Numbered from the stretch's first letter, positions 1-10,464 are shown. The stretch is 16,736 nucleotides of DNA from Dinochytrium kinnereticum (GCA_027604005.1 JADGJT010000115.1:1-16736); one strand, 5' to 3'. Numbers and translations: made by a program. Notes: a model not told the origin generated them from the sequence alone.

Positions 1-486
1 GTAGGATGCAGGTAGCGAAGCGAGTAGGTAGGAGCATCGCGTCTCTTCTGGGACCGTCTCCCCCGCCGATTCTAGCTGTTGCAATAACGATTGCAGCTTC
101 GCCATGTGTTTCTTCAAGTTGTCACCATCCTTCATTTTCAGTGCTGAAACTGCCTTCCTGAGTGCGTTTCGATTTGTCTGCCCCGTTCGCTCAAACGAGG
201 CGATCAGCCGCTTCCACATTGCTTGCGCCGTTGGTTCATCCCTGATGATCGGCCTTAGGTACTTGGCAACTCGCCTGAGTATCTTGAATCTCGCCGAGGC
301 GTCTTTCTCGTTCTCTGTGTGTCGTCGTTTCACCTCTTCTTTCGTCGGCGGATCGTTGCTGAACGTCGTTATGCCCTTGTCTACGATCGCCCATTTCTTT
401 GTTTGAGTCAAGGCGGTTTTCAAATCTTCAACATCAGAGTGGCTGAGGCCCTGATTTGATTTTCTTAATAAACTCCTATTTTTGAT
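1..486 (-). mobile_element. copia-type retrotransposon gag (UBN2 domain) fragment, runs off left edge
   Basis: On the minus strand, 162 codons are open from the in-frame TGA at 487-489 down to base 1. The translation fits the copia-type gag domain (UBN2): an N-terminal KKWAIVDKGI, a middle section with the alanine-tryptophan helix (TAQAMWKRLIASFE), then SALKMKDGDNLKKHMAKL, and the hallmark YLLASLPASY at the window edge. In the family this protein packages the element RNA in a cytoplasmic particle. There is no methionine before the conserved part, and the usual start of the domain (a substrate-like NYxxW segment) is missing, so the 5' end is truncated or lies in an upstream exon. Protease, integrase and reverse transcriptase would lie beyond the left edge. 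The family call is by recognition of motifs; whether the element is active cannot be judged here. Confidence 0.8.
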
Positions 487-1385
487 TCACGAGCAAGGAG
501 GCTAGCTTTCATTCCATTAGAGAATAAGCAAAAAACATAAAAGTTTTGCTCTTCTTGAAATTGACAATCGAAGAACCACATAGTCTAAGAATAGACCATT
601 TCCAGGTGAATGCCTTAAAATGTCATTACGGGATAAAGCATCATAACATTCCAAACAGCCTATCATAATAACCATATTTCTTTGATATGACTGAATGACA
701 TGAGAATCTGAGGCATCACGCTTCGCCATCCTCCTCCCCACCAACCATCCTACTGGGTCCCGTCGCCCTAGGCTTCCTCTCCTCTTTCATTTTCTTCCTT
801 TTTTCTTTCTTTACTTTCTGCCCCGCGATCTCCTTCCCTTGGGACGGTCTGTCGCCGGAGTCCTCGCCGCCATGCAGTTCTCCGGGTTCGATTCCCTGGG
901 GGAGCGAGAGCGTGGCAGGTAGTTGCGTCTTTGCGTTCCGCCGGCTCCGCCGGCAGTCCGCAAGAGTCTCTTCTTCCGATACTGCAGTTCGCGCATTATC
1001 TCCAAAATAGTACATATATCAGACTGTGCCTTCTTTCTTCCGTTGGTTTTTCACTCTTTTTGATTATTACACACATGTCGTTCTTTCGCTATTTTCTACT
1101 TGGCCTTACGGAAGTCACAGCAAGCGATATATCGGTTTGGATTCCACTGTAGGTGCTGTAGGGAGAACTTGTGAAGTCTATTCCTAGGAGCGATGAGCCA
1201 GTACTGAAGCTCAATAGTTTCGTTGTTAACACAAATCCATGCAAATCACTGGAGAGAAAGTATATAAAATATCGAATCCATATCATCTCTAATCTACAAA
1301 AGAAACGATCTGGAAGGTAGAGGGAGAAAGGTGATGGAAAGAGCAAAGTTTTTGTGGACAGCAGAGGGTAAAATTCCATTAGTGC
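487..1385. other. intergenic stretch without a supported gene
   Basis: About 900 bases separate the retrotransposon gag fragment from the bHLH duplication. Open frames here are short and low-complexity, with no recognisable family and no convincing exon chain. The stretch is patchy in composition: about 717-970 is GC-rich, with a pyrimidine-rich plus strand around 760-830, and is flanked by AT-rich sequence. It may hold the leader or LTR of the adjoining element, since it lies upstream of gag on the same strand, but no LTR ends, primer-binding site or target duplication could be shown. Confidence 0.5.
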
Positions 1386-1574
1386 GTATATACATTCATT
1401 GGCTTGGTGATTGATGTGGGAGTGCTTGAAGTAGTAGCCTTGAATTATCCATGTGTAGCTTCAATGCTTAGTGCCCTCGCAGCAGCTGTAGAATGTCGCA
1501 TTGCAAACTGACAGCCTGGATCCGTTGGCAGTCGCTTACACCGGGATAACTTCGACAAGATGATGGAATTCATT
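1386..1574 (-). pseudogene. broken second copy of the bHLH-zipper segment
   Basis: Immediately after the stop codon of the intact bHLH gene, the same frame resumes with NEFHHLVEVIPV and then hits TAA. This matches FHQLVEIVP of the intact copy. Further downstream the similarity continues only at DNA level, with small deletions and frame changes. It has no start codon or basic region of its own, so it is best read as a decayed partial duplicate. A read-through or alternatively spliced extension of the intact gene is less likely. Confidence 0.75.
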
Positions 1575-1775
1575 TCATTGTTTTGATGATTGGTCTGAAA
1601 GCGCTTGAAGTCGCAGCCTTGAATTATCAATCCGTAGCTGTAGTTCTTGCTGCCGTCGCAGCAGCTGTTGAATGTAGTCAACGCTCTTCTGCAGAATGAC
1701 AGCTTCGCTCCGTTGGCAGTTGCTTAACGTTGGAACAATTTCGACCAGCTGGTGGAATCCATCTCGGATGTTCTG
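1386..1775 (-). repeat. diverged tandem duplication of a bHLH-zipper coding segment (two units of roughly 180-190 bp)
   Basis: Two adjacent units align along their length on the minus strand. The right unit (about 1575-1775) encodes most of the bHLH-zipper of the intact gene; the left unit (about 1386-1580) is a diverged copy. Shared words include TCCGTTGGCAG at 1709-1719 and again at 1521-1531 (offset 188), and AGCCTTGAATTAT at about 1616 and 1436 (offset 180). The change in offset shows small deletions in the left unit between these anchors. Both units also share GCAGCAGCTGT and a GTCGAA segment at their upstream ends. Confidence 0.85.
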
Positions 1776-1865
1776 CCGTCTGCGCTGTTCGCTGGCGATG
1801 TGGTTGGACTTCTTTTTCTCCTCAGAGAGATTTGGCATTTCACAAACTCCTGTCACACACGGCAT
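1575..1865 (-). CDS. small bHLH-leucine zipper transcription factor (Ino4/Mlx-like)
   Basis: A single-exon 96-residue protein. Residues 17-30 form the basic region, with SNHIASEQRRR carrying the H22-E26-R30 triad that class B bHLH proteins use to read CACGTG E-boxes. Helix 1 (QNIRDGFHQLVEIVP), a short loop, and helix 2 (SEAVILQKSVDYIQQLL) follow, running into a glutamine/leucine-rich zipper to about residue 90. The protein is essentially only a DNA-binding and dimerisation module, like yeast Ino4 or Max/Mlx partners, so it probably acts in the nucleus as a heterodimer; the partner is unknown. The start is the first ATG after an in-frame TAA and lies only 33 bp after the FAM184 stop on the same strand, so its promoter must overlap the FAM184 3' end. 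Family bHLH-Zip is sure; orthology to Ino4 or Mlx is not. Part of the gene is duplicated just downstream. Confidence 0.88.
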   Translation of the reverse strand: MPCVTGVCEMPNLSEEKKKSNHIASEQRRRQNIRDGFHQLVEIVPTLSNCQRSEAVILQKSVDYIQQLLRRQQELQLRIDNSRLRLQALSDQSSKQ

Positions 1866-1884
1866 GCCTTCTTTGTGCTTCAAG

Positions 1885-1890
1885 TTTATT
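1885..1890 (-). terminator. candidate poly(A) signal AATAAA for FAM184
   Basis: AATAAA on the minus strand starts 8 bases after the FAM184 stop codon and ends 19 bases before the bHLH start codon. If used, cleavage would fall inside the bHLH coding sequence, so the two transcripts would overlap. Confidence 0.45.
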
Positions 1891-1898
1891 GATTGTTA

Positions 1899-4800
1899 TC
1901 AGAACTCGGACATGGGAGATCGTGTTCCAGCCACGACGGTTGAATTCAGCGTTTGAGTTGTAAATAGCGGTGGGAGGCGTGAAGGTGTTTCTTTTTTATT
2001 GCTGTGCTGCGCCATCGTCTTCAACCGTGAGTATTGTGCGCACATCAGCATACAGTGTACCTTTGGAGAAAATTTCAGTGGCTCTATCACCCCAACCAGC
2101 GGTGTCTTGTTGAATATCTTGTTGAAATTGGCTTCTCGGTTATTTAGTTCAAGTCTATAGTAATCCAACTCCTCCTTTAACAAGGTCAGTTGAGTAAGTA
2201 GGTGCCAGTTACCATCATGGCGGCAACTTTTCGCTTTCTGCGCTTAATGTCCTCCTCCAAATCAGAGATTTTTTGGATATCGGCCTCTCGTGGCTCGCGG
2301 TTGATATAACGTAAGTCAGCATCCTGCAATCTGTTGAAATGTTAATACCCGAGCTTTCTAAACTCCTAACTGTTTGGCTTGTGCAGCAATTTGCTTCTTC
2401 AAGAAGGACTGGGCCCTATTTGAATGTTAATTGACTTGTTAATTAAAAAGTTCTTACTTGTCGAACTCCGTCATCATTTTTTCTGCCTCGATTATATGGT
2501 CCTCATGCAACCGCCGTATTTCTTCTCTGTGTAGTTCAGCCAAATCTGCTTCCCTGGACTGCAATGCCCTCTTATTTTCCTCTCTATTAATCGTTAAAAG
2601 TTAGCTTTTTGGAAAAGCTTAACTGTAAAGCCGTTATCTCCTCTTCTTTTATAGATATTTGTTGACGAAGCAAAACGATATTCGCTTCACACTCGTCAAT
2701 TTTCTGGCTTAGACTTTCTTCAGTGGCCTGTTGGACTTAGAATTAAGTTATAACCGCATATTTACCAAATGCTCCTTAATATTTCCATGAAGCTCGGCGA
2801 TCTCTTTTTCCTTAATTTTGACTTGCGTTTCGTGGGCTTCATTAGCTGACTTCAAATCTGCAATACGTTGAACGTTCATCGCTAAGACGGTTTGAGCCAT
2901 TTCATTCACATGCGCCTGATTGAGTTTTTCTATCTCCTCATCATGTTGAGTTTTTAACTTTGTCACCTCCCCGGTCCTTTGTGCTTCGGCATCCTAAACA
3001 TATGAGAATAGTCACGATTTCTTTCTTTTCTTACCTTCTTTATGGCAAGGGTATTAATGGTATGTTCTTTTCTCAGTTCGTCTAGCTGTTTCCGATGGGA
3101 AATGTCGAGTTCCTCCAATTGCAGTTTATTCTTTTTCTCCATATTGTTTAAGGCGATCGTCGAAGAAACTTTGAGCTGGGTTTCTTTAGCTGATGCTTCA
3201 AACTCCCAATTCTTCTTCTCAGCCTCGAGTAGCTTTTGATGACTATCGATAAGTTCGGCAACTTTCCTGGCGTGTGCCTTATGATTGATTAGTCCTCGCT
3301 GGCAAAAGGCAGTAACGTACTTCTTTAAGCTCGAGAATGGTTTTCAACATGATTTTAATTTCTTCCGCGTTGCTATACAGTTTTTTCTCAAAATCGGTTT
3401 TTTGAGCCTCCCACTCTTCGTTTCTCAGCAAGTGCTCCTCCGTCATTTTCGCAATCTTGGATCCATATTCATTCTCGATTCTCTGCATTGCATTCTTTTT
3501 TTTTTTTTTTTAGAACTTGCAGTGTAATATCGGAATACCTGGAGCTTGATGTGGTGATCTAAAGAAAGTGCATCCCGAAGCTTATCCATCTCTTGAATGT
3601 GCTCACCCTCCCTGAGTTAAGTAAAGATATTTAGAAGCTCATGGTTTGAGTGCAATTAAACCAACAGTTCCTCCTCAAGCTCCAATTTTTCTTGCCGGAA
3701 CTTCTCATTCATTTCGCTGCGAATCTGGTCATCGATTCGCAACATCTTTTGAAACATGTCCGCTTTATCGACTTCTAAACCCTTTATAGTTTGATGCAGA
3801 TTCTACGGCGGAGTTAGACGATTAAATGTAATGAAATACCTTTATCGCTAGCATATGTGTTGCTATCTCAGCAATCTTCTCATCAAGAGTCGTGGAAGTT
3901 TGATTTAATGTCTCTCTCAAATGACTTCTTGACTCATTGAGCTCGCCAATAATCCTCTATTGTTTAAATGGTTTAGTTAGTGAAAGGGGGAGAATTCCAT
4001 GCCTCTAGTTCCGCCTTTTCATTATTAAATATTTCCTTCTCCTTTTGAAGCCTATTATCTGCCTCCTGAGACTGTAGCCTCATCTTTGCTATCAAATCCT
4101 CAATTTCCTATTGGGATTAGAGATGTCTACGCTTCCCTCTAACGTTTTGCTTTTCTTGAAGCAATTTGATGCGCAACTCGTCCATCTGCATGATTTGTTT
4201 CTTCATTTCCACCTCGAAAGAAGCCTTAAGATCTGACTCTTGCCTCAAAAGAGCGTTCTCGCTTTCCTTTAAATCGTCATTAAGTTTGAGATAAAGTATT
4301 GTTACCTCCTTTAATCTTCGTTCAAGGGCGTCCATATCTTCCAAAAGCTGTTTATAGGCACGTTCTTAGGAAGTTAAATCCTGTATTGAATGAGATCCCA
4401 CCCTTTTCAATCCGAAGAACATCAGATTCAGCTTTGGCTCGATTTAGTCCATGAATTTTCTCGTTCAGTTCTCGAATAGTACTACGGAAAATATAATTTA
4501 AGGACGGAATCGCTCTTATATCTTACGTAATGGCAGCATCAAGACTCTGAGTCAAAGTTTCGAGTTCTAGTTGAGTTTTTTCTAAAGAATCTTTCACGGT
4601 TCGAAGACTAGCTTCGGATTGTGCGAATTGTATGTTTTTGCTTGATAGCTCCTGTTCGAGCCCAAGTGATCGCTCGCCTTGTTTACGTTAGTTATAATTG
4701 AAAATTCCACAAACTTAATTCTGATAATCGTTCATTTGCAATATCTAATTCCTTAAAATTCTTAACCCTCTTTCATAATAAATATCAAGCGTACCCTCTT

Positions 4801-6167
4801 TAAACTCTCGGACTTTGATCCCTCTGAAATTAAACTTGCCTGTACAGTTGAAAGTTGCAATAGTTTTTCGCTGAGAAGCGAGGTGGCTTCACGAATTTTA
4901 TCACTCTGCCTGTAAGAGTGGAAATAAGCACATAACTAAATGGATAGAGGTCTTATAACTTACGTTTTTGTCTGTTCTTGATATGCTATATTTTGCCGAG
5001 TTTGATCTTCAGCTAAGATTTTTGCCTGCACGTTAGATTTAACCTTAAGATCGCCATACTTCCTGCAGCTCCTCTTTCAGCCTTGCTTGAATCTCAGAGT
5101 TCTCCTTCTCCGTATCTTTGAGCTTAGCCTCGTAAAACTCACGGACTTCTTTTGCTTCGTGTTGGTAAGCTCGGATTTTATCGTCATACTCCGATGCCTT
5201 TAGTAAACAATATCAAGGGATATATGTGTACCTGCTTGTTCAGAACGCTGACTATGTCTTTGAGTTGCTCCTGCGCAGCTTTTGCCTCATCTGAATAAGA
5301 TTTTATGTTCTTACTCTGTTGAAGCTGCAGCTCAAGTATCTTTTTTCCTTCAGTAAGGGAACTCCAATATTCTTCAAAGCTTACTTGTTTCTCATGCTTC
5401 TCATTTAAGGCTTGAATTTTGGCCTCGTACTTTTCTGCTAGGCTCTTCACTTCCACATCGTAATCGGATCTGAGAGATTCTGTGCTCTGTGCCGTCAGCG
5501 TAACCTCCCCTTCAAGCTTTTCCACTTCAGAATGATAGCGATGCTCCATGTCCCCAAAGTTTCTGATGAAATTAGAGACCACGCAACATCTCAAAGTATC
5601 CGTTACCTCTCTAGTTGTAAGACCTGCTCCCTCAGCTGCTCCTCTAACGACTTTGAAGTCTGCAGCTCTCGTTCGGTTTGAGATATTGTTTCCAAATAAG
5701 CCTCGTATCATCTCAGTATTTTTATATTCAAATGAATTAATACCTGAATAACAGCATCCTGAGCCTGTATCTTGATTCCGCATTCATCCAGCTTTGCACG
5801 TAGATCCTGTATCTGGCCGGTCCCATCCTTTATCGCCTTCAATAATTAGCAATATGTATGCCAAAAGATCCATACCTCCGACAGCTCCTCCTCATAAGCA
5901 TCGATCAAACTCTGGACCTCCACATTGTGGTCCTCGTTCTTGGTGTTCAGGTAGTATATCACCTTTGTGAGCTGTGCTATTTTCTTGGACATTTTGTAGA
6001 CCACTGCGCAGGAAGCATATCAGCCACACGCATCACCACAGCAGCCGAGGCAAACCTTCCGGTGCCGCGTTGATGCCCTTCTGGCCCACGGCGCCGCCGG
6101 GTCCGTTGGCCTCATCGCCCTGCTTGCGTCTGGGGGCCGACTTGACCCGCACCTTTGCTGCTGACAT
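1899..6167 (-). CDS. FAM184: FAM184-family coiled-coil protein (25 exons, 1,088 aa)
   Basis: Exons on the minus strand: 6167-6056, 6003-5876, 5836-5744, 5701-5607, 5562-5232, 5197-5060, 5025-4964, 4909-4795, 4751-4715, 4677-4527, 4481-4402, 4364-4144, 4107-4003, 3956-3840, 3802-3666, 3611-3539, 3494-3321, 3277-3035, 2993-2766, 2727-2624, 2583-2458, 2415-2371, 2330-2213, 2174-2061, 2018-1899. They sum to 3,267 nt in one open frame. After a basic, glycine-rich leader the conserved FAM184 block begins at residue 42 (MSKKIAQLTKVIYYLNTKN). Almost everything after it is coiled coil rich in E, K, Q and L. The C-terminal family signature NREANFNKIFN...VGVIEPL lies at 1023-1043. Length is close to animal FAM184A (about 1,140 aa). 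The molecular role of the family is poorly known; a cilium or centrosome link is inference from its company here. The start at 6167 is supported because exon 1 splices in frame into the conserved block, while a stop (TGA) blocks extension within exon 2. The boundary at 3666/3611 is ambiguous by a few bases. Confidence 0.9.
3496..3511 (-). repeat. 16-nt poly(A) run forming a FAM184 3' splice site
   Basis: The intron 3538-3495 of FAM184 ends with an uninterrupted A16 directly before its acceptor G, following a TTCTAA branch-like sequence. The usual pyrimidine tract is absent. Confidence 0.8.
3957..4002 (-). other. GC-AG intron in FAM184
   Basis: This 46-nt intron begins GCATGG after exon end CTAGAG and ends CAATAG, with a clear CACTAACTAA branch region inside. 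Removing it joins two coiled-coil segments in phase 0 (AELE | RIIGELNE). No GT within the exon end gives an open frame, so the GC donor is the simplest reading. Confidence 0.75.
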
Positions 6168-6309
6168 GGTGATGGAATTGTCAGCTTACTGGCCGTCACA
6201 CAACTACGGTGGTAGATACCGTTTGTTTCTACTGCCATCAGCGACGACCACGTCGCAAACCGGCGAATTTTCTTGAGGCATTTTTTTCAATTATTCCCCC
6301 CCCCAAACG
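6168..6309. promoter_or_regulatory. 142-bp divergent promoter between FAM184 and SEC31
   Basis: The start codons of FAM184 (minus) and SEC31 (plus) face away from each other across 142 bases, so both core promoters and 5' leaders must sit here. It contains a short inverted repeat GTAGA (6212-6216) / TCTAC (6228-6232), a T-rich run near 6280-6296 and a run of nine C just before the SEC31 start. No TATA box is evident. Confidence 0.7.
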
Positions 6310-9300
6310 ATGAAGCTACGCGAAGTCAACAGGACGGCCACCATCGCGTGGTCGCCGTCCGCAAAGCATCTGCCGCTGCTGGCCACCGGAACAGTCGCCG
6401 GTGCGCTCGATGCATCCTTCAGCACCAACGCCGAGCTGGAGATCTTTGATCTCAACCTGAACAGCGCCGATGGGAGCAGCAACCTTAAGCGATTGGGCAG
6501 CATCACCAGCACCGCCAGGTAGGGCACTCTAGGGTGGTCTGATGTTTCTGATCCCGTTGTTCAGGTTCAACCGTCTTGCCTGGGGGCTGGCACCAGATCC
6601 AAAGAGCTCAAGATCCTACGGAATCTTGGCTGGTGGGATGGAGACCGGAGAGCTGAACATTTGGGATCCCAAGGTGATCATTGATGGGGGAGCCGATCCC
6701 CTTATCGTCCGGCATTCTCGGCACAGCGGTCCAGTGCGTGGGTTGGAATTTAACCCCATTGACCCGAAAATCTTGGCATCGGGAGCAACTGACGGCGAGG
6801 TACTGGAGTCTAGACCGCGACGACCTAATGTGTTATTTAGATTTTCATTTGGGACCTGAAGAACCCAACGAGCAACCCCTATTCTCCTGGAACCCGATCA
6901 CAGAAGATGGAAGACGTGACGGCTCTTGCGTGGAACAGGCAGGTTGTCTACATTTTGGCTACAGCAAGCAACAACGGGAACACAGTTATTTGGGATCTTC
7001 GAAACCGACGCGAAGTGATTACTTTGTCTCATCCAGGTGGAAGGAAGCCCATCACTGGTATCGCTTGGAACCCTGATAATGTGAGGATTTTTTTTTAAAT
7101 CACAAGAGTGAAAAATAACTAATGTATGTAGCCCACTCGAATCATCACCTCGGCGGATGATGACAACACGCCAGTTTTATTAATGTGGGACTTAAAGAAT
7201 CCTCTGTCTCCTGAACGAGTGAGTTGTTTGCTTTTCACAATGTTTTTCTTGTTTGCCGGCACTAAGTATTGATTGAATCGCACAACCTCCTATAGGTATT
7301 TTCTGGACATGCAAAGGGATCCCTCGCTGTTTCGTGGTGCTCAAAAGATTCGGATTTGATTGTGAGTTGTGGCAAGGATAATCGCACTGTGGTCTGGAAC
7401 GGAAAGGACGGAAAGCCCATCGGAGACCTTGAGTTGAGCGACAACTGGGCTTTTGATGCTCAGTGGTGCGCTCGCAACCCGGACCTAGTATGCGTTGCCA
7501 GCTTTGATGGAAAAGTATCTGTTCACTCTATTCAAACTGCGACGACCTCTTCACCTGCCCAAGCCAGTGTCTCTGAGAAAGACGACCCCTTCGGTTTCAT
7601 CAGCAATGCTAACTCGGCTGGAACTAAATTCAGCCTTCCTCAACCACCAAAGTGGCTTCGTAGACCTTGTGGTGGAACCTTTGGTTTCGGAGGGCGTTTC
7701 GTCTCATTCTCTCATCGACCAGACCAATCGAAAGTCGTAACCGTGAAGACCGTTATCACCGAGCCGGATCTTGTTCGTCGTGCCTTAGATCTCAGCCAAA
7801 TTTCTCAGTCAGCCAGCATCGACAAGTATATTGAGTTCTGCAAGTCGAAGAGTTTGACTGAGGTGTCATCAAATGATAAGGAAATCTGGAGATTCTTAGC
7901 CTTGATGTTTGAATCGAGTGCCAGGGAGCAAATTTTACAGTTCCTTGGCTTCAATCGGAACGATCTCGGTGGAAGCCGTCTGGGACCTCTTCTTCAAAAA
8001 CTCATGGCTGGGTTTGAGCAAAAGACGGATAGCTTTGCCGAAGACGCTGTCACCAACGGCGCGGATACACCTCCTGTGGCTGCGAAGCCTTTTTCCTTGT
8101 TCCCGACCATTAAAAGCGAGGATGCTGACATCGACCATTTGATTATGAGGGCTTTAATTATCGGTGACTTCGATGCAGCCGTAAAGATATGTTTCTCTGC
8201 TAACAGATCCGCCGACGCACTGATGCTAGCCTTCTGCGGTGGGCCAGAACTCTTAAAGTTTGCGCAGGAAGAGTACTTTAAGAAGACTCGTGACTCGCGC
8301 GGTTACATGCGTGTCCTCCAAGATGTCTTGTCAGGGAACCTTCGGGACGTGGCCGAGAATACAGTTCTCGATAGCTACGAAGGGGCTTGGAAGGACGTTC
8401 TTGCCCTTATTTGTACGTACGCCAAAACCGAAGATCTAGGAGAACTTTTTGGCGTTGTTGGCGACAGGCTCGAGGCTCGCAAATCTTCGTCGAGATTCTT
8501 GAAGGGATCGGCTGAGGAGCGAGAGTTCGCCGCTATTCTGTGCTTCTTGGGGGCCGGAAATCTGAGCAAAGTTGTCAAGATTTGGATGCCTAAGGATGTT
8601 GCTCAGGCTGCCACCGCAGTGAAGTCCACCACCGCTGCTCCACGGGAATGGGATGCACTTCAAAGCTTTGTAGAAAAAACTCTGGTCTTCCGAAAGGCCG
8701 TAAACTTTGTGGATCCTAACCTAACCTCCGATTCCGAAGAGAGTTATGCCGACTACGAATTACTTTACCGAAAACTATACTCATACGCAAACTACCTTTC
8801 AGAGCAAGGACTATTGGATGTTGCTTGGACTATTTTAGAAATTGTTCCCGATGTGTTTAAGGTTGAGGCTGAGATTGAGGATTCAGTATCAATTCTTCGG
8901 GATCGTGTCTTCCGCAGTGGATTCGTTAAGAGCCCAGTGGCAAAGCAACCCAGGCTACCCTTTAACGTTTCCGAAGTCATTATTCCTCACCAAGGGCCAG
9001 TAGCCTCGGAATACATTCAGCCGCAATATAACGGCAACCATGGCTACAACGCTCAGATTCCCCAAGCCTCTTACCCCAGCTATCCTACTTACTATACCCA
9101 ACAATCGGCTCCTCAGCCCTACGGAAATATTGCGACTCCAGATGCTGGTTATGGGGCTGCCTCTTACGGCGCTACGCAAAACACATGGTCTGGAAACTAC
9201 GGGTCAACTCAGAATGTGGCAGACTATGGGGCTAAGAAGGCATCTGTACCGATACCTCCTCCTCCTGCTCCTTTGGGTGCGACGATGGGTGGAGGCGTTA

Positions 9301-10414
9301 GTTCCCTATCTACTCAGAATACCGGTAATCTACGATTTCCTTATTTTCTCTTTTTTTTTCCATTCTGAGAGTCAACACATTCATTTTTTTTATTTTTAGC
9401 TGGGCAAATGCCAGGATTCAACGACCCTCCCCCGATGGCGGGTGGTCGACCCGTCGCGAAGGCACCGCAAACGCTGTCTAGTCCATTTGCTTCTCAGCAA
9501 GCAGTTGGGTATTCATCAACTCCCGCACCCCCTATGAATAACTGGCAGCAACCTGCGGCTGCTGCCCCTTTGCCCCCACCGCCAATGTCTGGATTCACCC
9601 AGCCACCTCCTTCGGTTAGAGCTCCTTCAAACTCTGGCGCAAAGTATGTTCCAGGTCAGGCTGGTTTCGCGCCTCCCACGTCTGGGTCGTTTGAAGGGTA
9701 TGCTGGTAACTACAGTGCAGGGAACCAGGCTGCAGGTGATGGATCTGGATACTATAACTCTCAGCCACCTATGGCTCGGGCGCCGAGCGGACCTCCTAAG
9801 CAGGAGCGCTCTCTCACTGGAGGCGGTGCTGCTGCTGCTCCTCCACCGGCTGCCGCGCCACCTACTCCTTCGCGCTTCGGTAATATACCGTTACTATCCT
9901 ACTGTCCTGAAGCATTCACTTACGAGCTTTTGGTGGTCTTTTTTTTCATTACAGCTTTCGGCGATCGCTCTCATATTGCTGCAGCACATATGCCTTTAGT
10001 AAACGGCGTGGACGGACTGATGCGGCATTGCAAAGAGGTTGTCACTAACGTAAGACTCACTCAGCGGTTGCGATTATAAAAGCTAACAATTTCTCAATCA
10101 GCCTCAAAAGCGGCGAGAACTTGAGGACACTGAAAGAAGGATATCTATTTTGATTGATCAGCTGAATAACTCAGAGGTGGGTGAGGATATTGTTGCAAAG
10201 CTCTTCGAACTTGTCAAAGGTAAGCAGTCAAATTCAGCATACATCACAATGTAACTTTGAAAAAAAACAAACAGCCACCCAAAGTGGCGATTTCCCTCAG
10301 GCTCATAGGCTTCAAGTTGAATTGATGACAACGCGCTTTAACGCAACCTCTGCATGGATTTTGGGTATCAAGCGACTGATTGATACTATCGAAAGGGCGA
10401 ACACCTATCGATAA
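6310..10414 (+). CDS. SEC31: Sec31, outer-cage subunit of the COPII coat (9 exons, 1,210 aa)
   Basis: Exons: 6310-6518, 6565-6799, 6841-7080, 7132-7218, 7296-9324, 9400-9879, 9955-10049, 10102-10219, 10275-10414; total 3,633 nt in frame. Sec31 pairs with Sec13 to form the outer cage of vesicles leaving the endoplasmic reticulum and stimulates Sar1 GTP hydrolysis. Residues 1 to about 345 are WD40 repeats (KLREVNRTATIAWSP start; IWDLKNP, VIWDLRNRREV, LMWDLKNP blades). Residues 376-395 hold the conserved PKWLRRPCGGTFGFGG segment, the insertion blade that completes the Sec13 propeller. An alpha-solenoid follows to about residue 800, then a long proline/glutamine/glycine-rich region to about 1093 that in the family binds Sec23-Sar1. 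The C-terminal Sec31 domain (GDRSHIAAAH from 1096, ending WILGIKRLIDTI) completes the protein. Length and domain order are those of full Sec31. Two 75-nt introns, longer than most here, flank the second part of the proline-rich region. Confidence 0.97.
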
Positions 10415-10464
10415 ACGCTCCTCGTAAATTGTTGTTGCATTATTACCAAAAATTTAAATAGATC
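10415..10464. other. 50-bp spacer between convergent genes SEC31 and the CEP83-like gene
   Basis: The SEC31 stop (plus) and the CEP83-like stop (minus) are 50 bases apart in AT-rich sequence without a clear AATAAA in either direction. The two 3' UTRs very likely overlap as antisense RNA. Confidence 0.8.

Noticed and set aside
104..406. Plus-strand 100-codon open frame
   Set aside because: It is the antisense shadow of the gag domain, which has clear family motifs.
878..905. tRNA T-arm-like sequence (GGTTCGATTCCC) on the plus strand
   Set aside because: The T-stem has a mismatch, and no D-arm, anticodon arm or matching 5' acceptor strand is found in the 70 bases upstream. At most it is a tRNA-derived scrap.
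716..1015. Minus-strand open frame rich in K, R, E and G
   Set aside because: Low-complexity translation of a GC-rich block, overlapping another open frame, with no family motif and no exon connection to a neighbouring gene.
1089..1379. Minus-strand 96-codon open frame downstream of the bHLH duplication
   Set aside because: Composition is that of translated AT-rich non-coding DNA, no domain is recognised and it is not supported by splice sites.
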